DNA of 64,000 nucleotides from Vitis vinifera (lineage: Eukaryota > Streptophyta > Magnoliopsida > Vitales > Vitaceae). Within the stretch, counting starts at the first letter, position 1. Each line of letters opens with the position of its first letter. Under the pieces are notes generated by a model. The model was given only the letters and a program-made list of their open reading frames with translations. It was not told where the DNA came from and ran no database searches. Shown piece by piece: positions 47,358 to 60,212 of the stretch. The position numbers and the translations under genes are program-made. Location: assembly GCF_030704535.1 (NCBI RefSeq), contig NC_081810.1, positions 5,179,501 through 5,243,500 of the forward strand. The letters are read 5' to 3'.

Positions 47358-49035
47358 ATGGGGAGGCTTTTTCTTGTTGAATTCGATCAAACTCCTGAAG
47401 TCCATTTCTACTGCTGTCGAACTTGCCAAGCTCACATTGTCTTAGCCCAACACTGCTTTTCCAGAGTAACCTCTGCTTCTCTACTCATTTTACTGTCTAG
47501 AAACTTCCAAGAAAGAATGCCTTTCCGTCTAAATTTTTTAAATTCTTGAGGGTTTTCAGGCTGTATTTCTTGGAATTATTCAAGAACATTGCCATGAATT
47601 CATAGTTTATGTTTCTTGTATTGTTTTTGAGGTGGGTTGCCTTTTGAAACATGACATCACAAAGATGTTCTTGAAAACGATATTAGATTTTTCTTCCCTA
47701 AATCAAGAGTGTTTCTGATTTTATTTATCTGAAATCTTTTTTGATAATATAAGTATGGGGTTGGAGTGAGATTCTTTTAACAGAAAATAAATCATAAGTT
47801 ACCATTTTCCAAAGGAAATGAAAAAACGGAGAATGGTAACAGAGACACACATTGAATTACGTACAAGTTCAGACTGGGCATGATTCAAGAAAATTTGGAA
47901 ATGAACATGAAAATATTGAAGGCTGGGTTTGGTTCTTGGGAAACTATAAGGGAAGAAAATGTTTTCTTGGTATTTTTCATTGCAACCAAGCAAAAAAAAA
48001 CTTGACATTCTTTCTATTTTTCCCCTTGTTATTTCCAAGATACAGACAGAGCTGAAAGTCCTACAAGAAAAGTCAGAATTTTTTCGCAGGACTAACTGGT
48101 GATGATTCTAAAAATTTCAAATAGCTAGAGAAACATTGAATTACACACACACAAGGAAAAAAAAACCCATTGGATTTGTGGATTTTCTTAATGGAAAAAT
48201 TGACAGCATTCCTGTGGTCTCACTTTTGTTTCCAATTCATTTTGTAGATGGAGCAGCTTAGGGAAGGCTTCTTCACAAATGTGTAAGCCCTCATCACATT
48301 ATTACCACCAATTTCTCTAGAAAATAATCTATTTCTTGTTGCTTATTGATGACTATAGGTAACCACAAAAAATTATGTGTTTGATGCAGTGTCAATGTTG
48401 TAGTTGATGAACGTACTAGGATGGAAGGTTTTTCCCAAGTAGAAGATATCCACTGTGTCAGATGCAACAAGCCATTGGGCTGGAGATATGTAAGAACATA
48501 CTAAGATAAAGAAAAGAAGAAGAAAGTATTATTTTCAAAGCATAGGTTGCCCAGCATACAAACTTTCCCTGACCCAACTTCTCATTTTGCTTTTAAAAAC
48601 ATTATAACTTAAAATTACTCTTTCCTCTTCTTAGAAAAAAAAAAACCAAAAGAATTCTCAACAGTCAAACGAAGAGGAGGAGATTCTTTCCAAACAATCT
48701 AACTGAATACTACTTTGTCCAGATTCCTGCCCAGCCGAATGGAACTGTTCTGCTTAAGTTGTAAGTGGTTCAAAATTAGTGCAATGAGAAAATAGTAAAT
48801 ACAAAAGCCTTCGTATTATTTTTAATCTTATGTGTTGACTTAAGAATCCATGAGCAGGGCTCATCTTCTGTTTTGGGACGGAGCAAGGCTACTGAATGCT
48901 GACACACTTTTGGATCCAGTGGTAGATCAGGAGAATCAGGAGGATCATGATCAGGAGAATCAGGAGGATCAGGGGAATCAGGGTGAGGAGGATGAGGATG
49001 ACCAAGGCCCAGATGATAACGTGGACATCGACTGA
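47358..49035 (+). CDS. Yippee-like zinc-binding protein with acidic tail, copy 1, five exons
   Basis: Exons: 47358-47465, 48248-48282, 48390-48489, 48723-48760 and 48858-49035. All introns are GT-AG and phases agree, giving 459 nt and 152 aa. MGRLFLVEF is the usual start of plant Yippee proteins. Zinc ligands are C20/C23 (CCRTC) and C70/C73 (CVRC), with the family words VVNV, GF.QVEDI and LGW around the second pair. The CxxC pairs are 46 residues apart against the 52 I recall for the family. From about 113 the tail is acidic with QENQED repeats, which ordinary plant Yippee proteins lack. The Yippee fold resembles CULT/Mis18-type beta-tents; the role here is unknown. A CTTTAAAATC TATA-like site is near 47189. 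Exon 4 uses the acceptor TTTGTCCAG, the only one that keeps the frame. Confidence 0.8.
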
Positions 49036-49405
49036 CCCTATAAATTTTGTATTCCTCTACTACTTCATTTCTTTTCCTTCTTCATGAAGTGGGGATCATT
49101 GTTTTGGTTGCTTAGTGTGAGGAAACAGAATTCAAATTGGCAGTTTGATACTCTGTTTTCCATGGTTTTTCTGGAATTTTAGTAATTGAATTAGCATAGG
49201 AAAAGATAGTACAAACGTATTGAATTGAATTGAATAATCTTGTGCGGTTTTGTAAGTTGTAGGGAAGAAGTGAGGTGGAGAACAGTTTTGTTTTGGGAAT
49301 ATCGATTTCTTCTGTATTTCTTACAGCCAAATCAGCATTGGTTGGGGGTGTTACATTAATATGACTTGGTATTTTTCCCTCTACACATCTCTCTGGATGT
49401 ATTTT

Positions 49406-49929
49406 CCTTAATACTACTCCTCATGCCACAAAAATTTAGACTTTGTTTTATATTTTCAAAATTTTTACATGATCATTGGGACTGCTAGCACAAGTATAGC
49501 AATTTCTATTTTTATTTTTTTTTAAATGAGAGAGAATTATAATTATAGCCAAAAGTGTGACATATTTTTGTATTTATTTTTCAAGCAATCCTTTTTTAAT
49601 AATAATACATATATTTTTTAAAATCCTGATCAATGTCAAGTTCATTTCTACACTATGGATGTATTTGCCTTAATACTACTCCTCATGCCACAAAAATTTA
49701 GACTCTGTTTTATATTTTCAAAATTTTTACATGGTCATTGGGACTGCTAGCACAAGTATAACAATTTCTAATTTTTTTTTTTTTAAATGAGAGAGATAGA
49801 ATTATAGCCAAAAGTGTGACATATTTTTGTATTTATTTTTCAAGCAATCCCTTTTTAATAATAGTACATATATTTTTTAAAATCCCGATCAATGTCAAGT
49901 TCGTTTCTACATTATGCTTTATTATAAAG
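49406..49929. repeat. 262-bp tandem duplication private to unit 1
   Basis: CCTTAATACTACTCCTCATG starts at 49406 and again at 49668, and the following 262 bp match closely. Units 2 and 3 have one copy each (about 55768 and 62267). Confidence 0.85.
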
Positions 49930-51067
49930 TCGGATAAAAAATAAAATTAGTATCAATGATTTATTGGTTCAAATTCATTTTGTTTTCTCTTAAATATAGT
50001 GAAGTACATCAACATTATTTTCATTTTATTTGTGTTATTCACTTCTATTATTTATTTAGCTTGGCATTTTAATCTAATAGAGAAAGTGAATAAACCAAAC
50101 ATTTTTTTTTTTCATGGATAAAGAGAAACATCTATTGTATTTGCTTCTTTATGTGTTTTCATAAAAATTTTAAATTTTCTTGTTTATTCTCATCTTGGGA
50201 CTTAAATTTTTCTATAGAGGAAGTTTGGATTGGCCTCTTAGGGGATGGTAGAATCAAGGTCATAAATATGAAGATCACCCATAATTTAATCTACTCTCAA
50301 CATGTCCACATTTATATTATTCTTCATTGTAGTCACTTTAATTTAAATTTCTTCAAGAGATATCTTAATATTTTTCTAACTATTTTAGAGTTAGGAATTC
50401 TTTCTCAAAAATAAAAACAAGAATTAACAATATCATTGAATCCAATATTATCATCGTTCTTATTTATGCTTTCAAATTTTACAGTTAACATTTGTAATTT
50501 TTTACTATTTCATAATGGAAGTGCCTTCATGTGTTATTACAAGAATGTCTTAAAGTCTTTTTATTAGGTATAGTAAAAGGATTTCACATTTACCTTATTA
50601 TCTTTATTGTATAATTTACTGGACTATTGTTTGAGTTTTAATTCACTAGTTGAATTATCATTCGTATAGACTAAGACCAAGGGTAATCATCCATATTCCA
50701 ATATTATATTTTTTTAAATGTCTGTTTTATGTAAATAAGATGCAGAAAATGATTTCTAAAGTGGGTTTCATTATTCATGTGAGAACAACTTCACCATATT
50801 TTGAATGATTATTTTTTAAAATAGTTTTCGAACTTGAGAAACATGTTTGACAATTTTTAAAAAATTTATTTTGAAAATATGTTATTTTTTAAAAATAAAT
50901 TTTAGATATTTTCAATAGTTTTTTTTTTTGTAGAATATTTTGAGTAACAATTGAAAATATGAAGAATACATTGAAAATTTTTGTATTATAGATAGTAAAT
51001 TCATGGACAACAAGTCTGACATACTTATTTTTCATATTTAAGTTTTCAAACAAAATTTTATTCATAA

Positions 51068-51390
51068 AACCATGATTTTAAAAATCGAATCGGATCGAAC
51101 CACTAGATCGAATGGCCGACCGACCGTTTTTCCAATCTGGTTCGCTAAGTTAGACCACTAATGAATTGGACCGATTATAAATCGCTTAAACCAACGATTC
51201 AATTGTCAACCTAGATGAACCACCCAATTTTTAAAGAATCGGTCAAGGTAAAAGGCTAATGGGCTTCAGACCTCTTTCCCAAATGCAAGTTGTGTTCCAA
51301 CTTCGAAGGTATATTAATAGCAGAAAAGATTTGAGCCTAGGTGTCTTTAGGTGGAAATGCAGCAACTCAACCAAGATGCTATTTATCTTT
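51068..51390. repeat. CCGACCGACCG-bearing dispersed element, unit 1 copy
   Basis: It begins ACCATGATTTTAAAAATCGA, is rich in CGGATCGAACC and GGCCGACCGACCG words, and ends in a stretch like AACTCAACCAAGATGCTA. It resembles a dispersed plant repeat, class unknown. Copies are at 57114-57452 and, cut by the window edge, from 63930. Confidence 0.45.
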
Positions 51391-51989
51391 TTATATTAGT
51401 TTTGTACAATATATATGTGTATATCAAGTTTATTTTTATTATAATTATATAATAATAATTATGAAAATAATATTAATTAATTAATATAATCATTTTTAAA
51501 ATTTAAAATTTAAAATTAATGAAATAAGTAGTCATAGAAATAAAGTAAATGTTGATAATTTTTATCTTAAATGTATGATCAAACTTAAATATTATATATA
51601 TTGTATTTAATAAAATTTAAAATATTTATATTTATCTTTTATGATTTAATTGAAGTATTATTAAAAAGATTAATTTTATATATATATATATATATCATAC
51701 ATCACCTAATTAGTGGAATATAATTCAAGAAATATGATAATCCATAATCTTTATTAAGGTGTTATTATTATTGATGTTATGCGCACTTAGGAATAGGAAT
51801 TTTGTATCAAATTAGGTCTTCAACTAAATAAAATCTACCTTCTAGGCATATTTACAAACAATTGTTCAAATTACTCCTACCCATTTTTTATTTTTTAAAT
51901 TATTTAGAAGTTTATATTTCACAATATGGTTTTAGTATAAATTTAGAAACCATAGTTTCAAAATTTGAAACTAGTCACAATTCTTTTTA

Positions 51990-53109
51990 TTTTAAGGAAG
52001 TTTAAAAGGTAAATACAATTACCTTTATTTCTGAAGACATGGTATTAAAATCTCTATACTCTGATACTGATTTTGAGTAAGTGATGCTCTATGTAAAACA
52101 ATCAGGTGATGGAAGAACCTCATTGAATGATGGCTTTGGTTATTGATTTTAAATGCTTTTCTGGTTTACTTGTGACATGGGCTCAAGAACCTTCTGAAGT
52201 GGTGACTGAAGCAGAGAGGACCTATATGTGGTGTCTGGGTCGAACAATAATGTGCTCGGGTCTGGCCTAGCATGCCAAGAGCTTCATCCCTTTGCTTGAC
52301 CTTCAATGATGTCATTGATGAAGTTGAATTTGAATACTTATTGTTTTAGATGCTGAGATGTTTCCAAGGATCGTCTGTCAATGGAGACAAATGGCATTCC
52401 CTTGTTAACAGAGAGACTTGAAGGTTCTAGTGCATAACCATGGTATAAAAATGAATTTTGAGGTGAATTTGTGCACATCCCTATATTATCAGTACATTCA
52501 CACAGAAGGTAGTTTCTCAACCATGCTAATGAAAAATTGATCCAAGTGTGGACTTAACTATTTTGTAACTTTCTTGGAAATTTAATTCACATCCAAGATT
52601 TAATCATTATCAATTTCAAAGTTTGCCTATTAAAATCTCTTTAAAAATGTTATATACAGATGAAATTTTTAAGAGCACACCAAACCCATAGTGAAATTAA
52701 TCCATAATTTTATTACTTGTTCTCTATAAAATTATTACAAATTTGTATACAATGCAAAAAAAAAAAAAATAATCCATATCTTAACTTGTACTTAAAATAA
52801 TATGTCATCGATGATTGTGACCTTATACAAAACCACAACCTTTTTCATAGTCCAATTCTAATTGCATCCCACTATATAAAATCAACTACAATCCAAAGTC
52901 TAATTCTAAACATTGATTACATCCCATTTCATAGAATCAACCATACTCCAATGTTTATACACATTTTAAGACATATAAACCCCATGTTCATAATCTACCC
53001 TCTTTTAAGTCTCATATCATTTGGCTAATTGATAAATTTTTTACCAAAAAAAAAATCCTATTTTAGAAAAGATAATTATTTTCAACAACAATTTCCAATC
53101 AAAACCTTT
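51990..53109. repeat. extra segment between two spacer direct repeats, unit 1
   Basis: The sequence around 51800-51990 (TCTTCAACTAAATAAAATCT, then TTCTAGGCATATTTACAAAC) is a diverged copy of that at 53110-53270, which begins each unit. The roughly 1.1 kb between them is missing from the junction at 46811 but present in unit 2 (about 58485-59663). Confidence 0.5.
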
Positions 53110-53660
53110 GGGCCCTCAACTGAACATTCTAGGCATGTTTGCAAACTATTTTCCAACCTAGTTCTCTACCTGTTTCCTTTTTAAAATTATTTAAAAGTCT
53201 CAATTTCAAACTACGGTTTTAGTATAAATTTAGAAACCATAATTTTGAAATATGAAACTATGGTCTTAAACAATTTTTTTTATTATTATTATTTTTCTAA
53301 TTATTTTTTGGTAAGCCAAGCTGTAGGAGTAGAGCATGGTTATACTTTTTACTTTTTTCCATGAACTGAAATAACACTTTTAAATAATTAAATTTAGTGA
53401 AAAACGAATAGATGACAAGGAAAAAAGAAAGGGTGGCATCTTTCTGTTAGCTCAGGCCAAAGTTTAGCTCCAAGAGACCTCCCTTCTTGCTTTAAAATCC
53501 CATTCAACTGCCCTTCACACTTTCTTCAACTCCAACTCTCTATTCGATTTCTACCATTTTCCTTCCATCTGTTCTCTCCGACCTTGAATTCGAGGCTTTT
53601 CAACTTTGTCTTGAAGTTGAAGCTTCAAACAAAGCTCTCTTCAGTTTTTGAAAAGTTGCA

Positions 53661-55364
53661 ATGGGGAGGCTTTTTCTTGTTGAATTCGATCAAACTCCTG
53701 AAGTCCATTTCTACTGCTGTCGAACTTGCCAAGCTCACATTGTCTTAGCCCAACACTGCTTTTCCAGAGTAACCTCTGCTTCTCTACTCATTTTATTGTC
53801 TAGAAACTTCCAAGAAAGAATGCCTTTGCGTCTAAATTTTTTAAATTCTTGAGGGTTTTCAGGCTGTATTTCTTGGAATTATTCAAGAACATTGCCATGA
53901 ATTCATAGTTTATGTTTCTTGTATTGTTTTTGAGGTGGGTTGCCTTTTGAAACAGGACATCACATCACATAGTGTCTTGGTTCTTTGAAAGAAAGATGTT
54001 CTTGAAAGTGATATAAGATTTTTCCCCCCTAAATCAAGAGTGTTTCTGATTTTATTTATCTGAAACCTTTTTTGATAATATAATTTATGGGGTTGGAGTG
54101 AGATTCTTTTAACAGGAAATAAATCATAAGTTACCATTTTCCAAAGGAAATGAAAAAACAGAGAATGGTAACAGAGACACACATTGAATTACGTACAAGT
54201 TCAGAACTGGGCATGGTTCAAGAAAATTTGGAAATGAACATGAAAATATTGAAGGCTGGGTTTGGTTCTGGGGAAACTATAAGGGAAGAAAATGTTTTCT
54301 TGGTATTTTTCATTGCAACCAAGCAAAAAAACTTGATATTCTTTCTATTTTTCCCCTTGTTATTTCCAAGATACAGACAGAGCTGAAAGTCCTACAAGAA
54401 AAGTCAGAATTTTTTCGCAGGACAAACCGGTGATGATTCTAAAAATTTCAAATAGCTAGAGAAACATTGAATTACACGCACACAAGGAAAAAAAAACCCA
54501 TTGGATTTGTGGATTTTCTTAATGGAAAAATTGACAGCATTCCTGTGGTCTCACTTTTGTTTCCAATTCATTTTGTAGATGGAGCAGCTTAGGGAAGGCT
54601 TGTTCAAAAATGTGTAAGCCCTCATCACATTATTACCACCAATTTCTCTAGAAAATAATCTATTTCTTGTTGCTTATTGATGACTATAGGTAACCACAAA
54701 AAATCATGTGTTTGATGCAGTGTGAATGTTGTAGTTGATGAACGTACTAGGAGGGAAGGTTTTTTCCAAGTAGAAGATATCCACTGTGTCAGATGCAACA
54801 AGCCATTGGGCTGGAGATATGTAAGAACATACTAAGATAAAGAAAAGAAGAAGAAAGTATTATTTTCAAAGCATAGGTTGCCCAGCATACAAAATTTCCC
54901 TGACCCAACTTCTCATTTTGCTTTTAAAAACATTATAACTTAAAATTACTCTTTCCTCTTCTTAGAAAAAAAAACCAAAAGAATTCTCAACAGTCAAACG
55001 AAGAGGAGGAGATTCTTTCCAAACAATCTAACTGAATACTACTTTGTCCAGATTCCTGCCCAGCCGAATGGAACTGTTCTGCTTAAGTTGTAAGTGGTTC
55101 AAAATTAGTGCAATGAGAAAATAATAAATACAAAATCCTTCGTATTATTTTTAATCTTATGTGTTGACTTAAGAATCCATGAGCAGGGCTCATCTTCTGT
55201 TTTGGGACGGAGCAAGGCTACTGAATGCTGACACACTTTTGGATCCAGTGGTAGATCAGGAGAATCAGGAGGATCATGATCAGGAGAATCAGGAGGATCA
55301 GGGGAATCAGGGTGAGGAGGATGAGGATGACCAAGGCCCAGATGATAACGTGGACATCGACTGA
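53661..55364 (+). CDS. Yippee-like zinc-binding protein with acidic tail, copy 2, five exons
   Basis: Exons: 53661-53768, 54579-54613, 54721-54820, 55052-55089 and 55187-55364. Exon lengths are identical to copy 1 (108, 35, 100, 38 and 178 nt), every splice site is GT-AG, and the product is again 152 aa. The four zinc-ligand cysteines, LGW and the acidic tail are unchanged. Differences from copy 1 include exon 2 (REGLFKNV for REGFFTNV) and exon 3 (RREGFFQV for RMEGFSQV). That all five exons remain open and in phase in a recently duplicated copy argues that it is functional or only recently freed from selection. The upstream 300 bp match copy 1 almost fully, so expression signals are probably shared. 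Confidence 0.8.
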
Positions 55365-57712
55365 CCCTATAAATTTTGTATTCCTCTACTACTTCAATTC
55401 TTTTCCTTCTCCATGAAGTGGGGATCATTGTTTTGGTTGCTTAGTGTGAGGAAACAGAATTCAAATTGGCAGTTTGATACTCTGTTTTCCAGGGTTTTTC
55501 TGGAATTTTAGTAATTGAATTAGCATAGGAACAGATAGGACAAATGTATTGAATTGAATTGAATAATCTTGTGCGGTTTTGTAAGTTGTAGGGAAGAAGT
55601 GAGGTGGAGAACAGTTTTGGTTTGGGAATATTGATTTCTTCTGTATTTCTTACAGCCAAATCAGCATTGGTTGGGGGTGTTACATTGATATGACTTAGTA
55701 TTTTTCCCTCTACACATCTCTCTGGATGTATTGCTAGTATCTTCATTTTGGTTGTTTTTCATGTATTTGCCTTAATACTACTCCTCATGCCACAAAAATT
55801 TAGACTTTGTTTTACATTTTCAAAATTTTTACATGGTCATTGGGACTGCTAGCACAAGTATAGCAATTTCTATTTTTATTTTTTTTAAATGAGAGAGAAA
55901 TATAATTATAGCCAAAAGTGTGACATATTTTTGTATTTATTTTTCAAGCAATCATTTTTTAATAATAGTACATATATTTTTTAAAATCCTGATCAATGTC
56001 AAGTTTCTTTATACACTGTGCCTTATTATAAATGATTTATTGGTTCAAATTCATTTTTTTTCACTTAAATATAGTGAAGTATATCAACATTATTTTCATT
56101 TTATTTGTGTTATTCACACGTTTCTATTATTTATTTAGCTTGACATTTTAATCTAATAGAGAAAGTGAATAAACCAAACATCTTTTGTATTTGCTTCTTT
56201 TTGCATTTTCATAAAAGTTTTTAATTTTCTTGTTTATTCTCATCTTGAGACTTAAATTTTTCTATAGAGGAAGTTTGGACTGGCCTCTTAGGGGATGGTA
56301 GAATCGAGGTCATAAATCTTAAGATCACCCATAATTTAATATACTCTCAACATGTCCACATTTATGTTTTTCTCCATTGTAGTCACTTTAATTTGAATTT
56401 CTTCAAGAGATATTTTAATATTTTTCTAATTATTTTAGAGTTAGGAATTCTTTCTCAAAAATAAAAACAAGAATTAACAATATCATTGAATCCAATATTA
56501 TCATCGTTCTTATTTATGCTTTCAAATTTTACAGTTAACATTTGTAATTTTTTACTATTTCATAATGGAAGTGCCTTCATGTGTTATTACAAAAATGTCT
56601 TAAGTCTTTTTATTAGGTATAGTAAAAGGATTTCACATTTACCTTATTATCTTTATTGTATAATTTACTGGACTATTGTTTGAGTTTTAATTCACTAGTT
56701 GAATTATCATTCGTATAGACTAAGACCAAGGGTAACCATCTGTATTCCAATATTATATTTTTTTAAATGTCTGTTTTATGTAAATAAGACAGAAAATGAT
56801 TTCTAAAGTGAGTTTCATTATTCATGTGAGAACAACTTCACCATATTTTGAATGATTATTTTTTAAAATAGTTTTCGAACTTGAGAAACATGTTTGGCAA
56901 TTTTTAAAAAATTTATTTTGAAAATATGTTATTATTTAAAAATAAATTTTAGATATTTTCAATAGTTTTTTTTTTGTAGAATATTTTGAGAAACAATTGA
57001 AAATATGAAGAATACATTGAAAATTTTTGTATTATAGATGGTACATTCATGGACAACAAGTCGACATACTTATTTTTCATATTTAAGTTTCCAAATAAAA
57101 TTTTATTCATAAAACCATGATTTTAAAAATCGAATCGGATCGGACCACTAGATCGAATGGCCGACCGACCGTTTTTCCAATCTGGTTCGCTAAGTTAGAC
57201 CACTAATGAATTGGATCAATTATAAATCACTTAAACCAACGATTCAATTGTCAACCCAGATGAACCACCCAATTTTTAAAGAATCGGTCAAGGTAAAAGG
57301 CTAATGGGCTTCAGACCTCTTTCCCAAATGCAAGCTGTGTTCCAACTTCGAAGGTATATTAATAGCAGAAAAGATTTGAGCCTAGGTGTCTTTAGGTGGA
57401 AATGCAGCAACTCAACCAAGATGCTATTTATCTTTTTATATTAGTTTTGTACAATATATATGTGTATATCAAGTTTATTTTTATTATAATTATATAATAA
57501 TAATTATGAAAATAATATTAATTAATTAATATAATCATTTTTAAAATTTAAATTTAAAATTAATGAAATAAGTAGTCATAGAAATAAAGTAAATGTTATA
57601 ATTTTTATCTTAAATGTATGATCAAACTTAAATATTACACATATTGTATTTAATAAAATTTAAAATATTTATATTTATCTTTTATGATTTAATTGAAATA
57701 TTATTAAAAAGA

Positions 57713-57754
<42 letters not shown>

Positions 57755-59663
57755 TTCATCACCTAATTAGTGGAATAGAATTCAAGAAATATGATAATCC
57801 ATAATCTTTATTAAGGTGTTATTATTGATGTTATGCATACTTAGGAATAGGAATTTTGTATCAAATTAGGCCTTCAACTAAATAAAATCTACCTTCTAGG
57901 CATATTTACAAACAATTGTTCAAATTACTCCTACCCATTTTTTATTTTTTAAATTATTTAGAAGTTTATATTTCAAAATATGGTTTTAGTATAAATTTAG
58001 AAACCGTATGGTTTCAAAATATAATCATTTTTAAAATTTAAATTTAAAATTAATGAAATAAGTAGTCATAGAAATAAAGTAAATGTTATAATTTTTATCT
58101 TAAATGTATGATCAAACTTAAATATTACACATATTGTATTTAATAAAATTTAAAATATTTATATTTATCTTTTATGATTTAATTGAAATATTATTAAAAA
58201 GATTATATATATCATACATCACCTAATTAGTGGAATAGAATTCAAGAAATATGATAATCCATAATCTTTATCAAGGTGTTATTATTATTGATGTTATGCA
58301 TACTTAGAAATAGGAATTTTGTATCAAATTAGGCCTTCAACTAAATAAAATCTACCTTCTAGGCATATTTACAAACAATTGTTCAAATTGCTCCTACCCA
58401 TTTTTTATTTTTTAAATTATTTAGAAGTTTATATTTCAAAATATGGTTTTAGTATAAATTTAGAAACCGTAGTTTCAAAATTTGAAACTAGTCACAATTT
58501 TATTTTTTTTAAGGAAGTTTAAAAGGTAAATACAATTACCTTTATTTCTGAAAACATGGTATTAAAATCTCTATACTCTGATACTGATTTTGAGTAAGTG
58601 ATGCTCTATGCAGAACAATCAGGTGATGGAAGAACCTCATTGAATGATGGCTTTGGTTATTGATTGTAAATGCTTTTCTGGTTTACTTGTGACATGGGCT
58701 CAAGAACCTTCTGAAGTGGTGACTGAAGCAGAGAGGACCTATATGTGGTGTCTGGGTCGAACAATAATGTGCTCGGGTCTGGCCTAGCATGCCAAGAGCT
58801 TCATCCCTTTGCTTGACCTTCAATGATGTCATTGATGAAGTTGAATTTGAATACTTATTGTTTTAGATGCTGAGATGTTTCCAAGGATCGTCTGTCAATG
58901 GAGACAAATGGCATTCCCTTGTTAACAAAGAGACTTGAAGGTTCTAGTGCATAACCATGGTATAAAAATGAATTTTGAGGTGAATTTGTGCACATCCTTA
59001 TATTATCAGTACATTCACACAAAAGGTAGTTTCTCAACCATGCTAATGAAAAATTGCTCCAATTGTGGACTTTAACTATTTTGTAACTTTCTTGGATTTG
59101 AAAATGAAAAATTGATGTGAAAAATAGTTTAATTCACATCCAAGATTTAACCATTATTAATTTCAAAGTTTGCCTATTAAAATCTCTTTAAAAATGTTAT
59201 ATACAGATGAAATTTTTAAGAGAACACCAAACCCATAGTGAAATTAATCCATGATTTTATTACTTGTTCTCTATAAAATTATTACAAATTTGTATACAAT
59301 GCAAAAAAAAAAAATTAATAATAATTTCCGTATCTTAACTTGTACTTAAAATAATATGTCATCAATGATGGTGACCTTATACAAAACCACAACCTTTTTC
59401 ATAGTCCAATTCTAATTGCATCCCACTATATAAAATCAACTACAATTCAAAGTCTAATTCTAAACATTGATTACATCCCATTTCATAGAATCAACCATAC
59501 TCCAATGTTTATACACATTTTAAGACATATAAACCCCATGTTCATAATCTACCCTCTTTTAAGTCTCATATCATTTGGCTAATTGATAAATTTTTTACCA
59601 AAAAAAAAATCCTATTTTAGAAAAGATAATTATTTTCAACAACAATTTCCAATCAAAACCTTT
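55365..59663. other. spacer of repeat unit 2
   Basis: Colinear with the spacer of unit 1. It includes an (AT)n run at about 57719-57750 that is longer than in unit 1, the 490-bp duplication, and the 1.1 kb segment with its minus-strand 60-codon frame at 58855-59037. No gene is recognised. Confidence 0.5.
57531..58510. repeat. 490-bp tandem duplication private to unit 2
   Basis: ATAATCATTTTTAAAATTTA begins at 57531 and again at 58021, and the sequence that follows matches, including CACCTAATTAGTGGAATAGA and CTTCTAGGCATATTTACAAA. The long AT run of the first copy is short in the second. Confidence 0.85.
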
Positions 59664-60212
59664 GGGCCCTCAACTGAACATTCTAGGCATGTTTGCGAAC
59701 TATTTTCCAACCTAGTTCTCTACCTATTTCCTTTTTAAAATTATGTAAGAGTCTCAATTTCAAACTATGATTTTAGTATAAATTTAAAAACCATAATTTC
59801 AAAATATGAAACCATGGTCTTAAACAATTTTTTTTTATTATTATTTTTCTAATTATTTTTTGGTAAGCCAAGTTGTAGGAGTAGAGCATGGTTATACTTT
59901 TTACTTTTTTCCATGAACTGAAATAACACTCTTAAATAATTAAATTTAGTGAAAAACGAATAGATGACAAGGAAAAAAGAAAGGGTGGCATCTTTCTGTT
60001 AGCTCAGGCCAAAGTTTAGCTCCAAGAGACCTCCCTTCTTGCTTTAAAATCCCATTCAACTGCCCTTCACACTTTCTTCAACTCCAACTCTCTACTCGAT
60101 TTCTACCATTTTCCTTCCATCTGTTCTCTCCGACCTTGAATTCGAGGCTTTTCAACTTTGTCTTGAAGTTGAAGCTTCAAACAAAGCTCTCTTCAGTTTT
60201 TGAAAAGTTGCA

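Larger units (their letters stand above)
46811..53109. repeat. tandem repeat unit 1, about 6.3 kb
   Basis: The unit is defined by the recurring word GGGCCCTCAACT(A/G)AACATTC at 46811, 53110 and 59664. It holds one Yippee-like gene in its first half and AT-rich spacer in the second. Unit 1 carries a private 262-bp tandem duplication at 49406-49929. Confidence 0.85.
49036..53109. other. spacer of repeat unit 1
   Basis: Non-coding, AT-rich. It includes the 262-bp duplication, an accession of AACCGG-rich element sequence at 51068-51390 and a 1.1 kb segment (about 51990-53109). That segment holds a 60-codon minus-strand frame (52338-52520) repeated in unit 2. I recognise no gene. Confidence 0.5.
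53110..59663. repeat. tandem repeat unit 2, about 6.55 kb
   Basis: It has the same content as unit 1 and is colinear. It lacks the 262-bp duplication but has its own 490-bp tandem duplication at 57531-58510, which accounts for the greater length. Confidence 0.85.

Noticed and set aside
48634-48722. alternative exon 4 start at the CTTCTTAG acceptor of the Yippee-like genes
   Set aside because: The A-run after it differs in length between copies and shifts the frame, and copy 3 has lost the AG. The TTTGTCCAG acceptor keeps the frame in all three copies.
52338-52520. 60-codon minus-strand frame repeated in units 1 and 2
   Set aside because: It has no recognised domain, and the differences seen between the two copies are amino-acid replacements, so I do not call it a gene.
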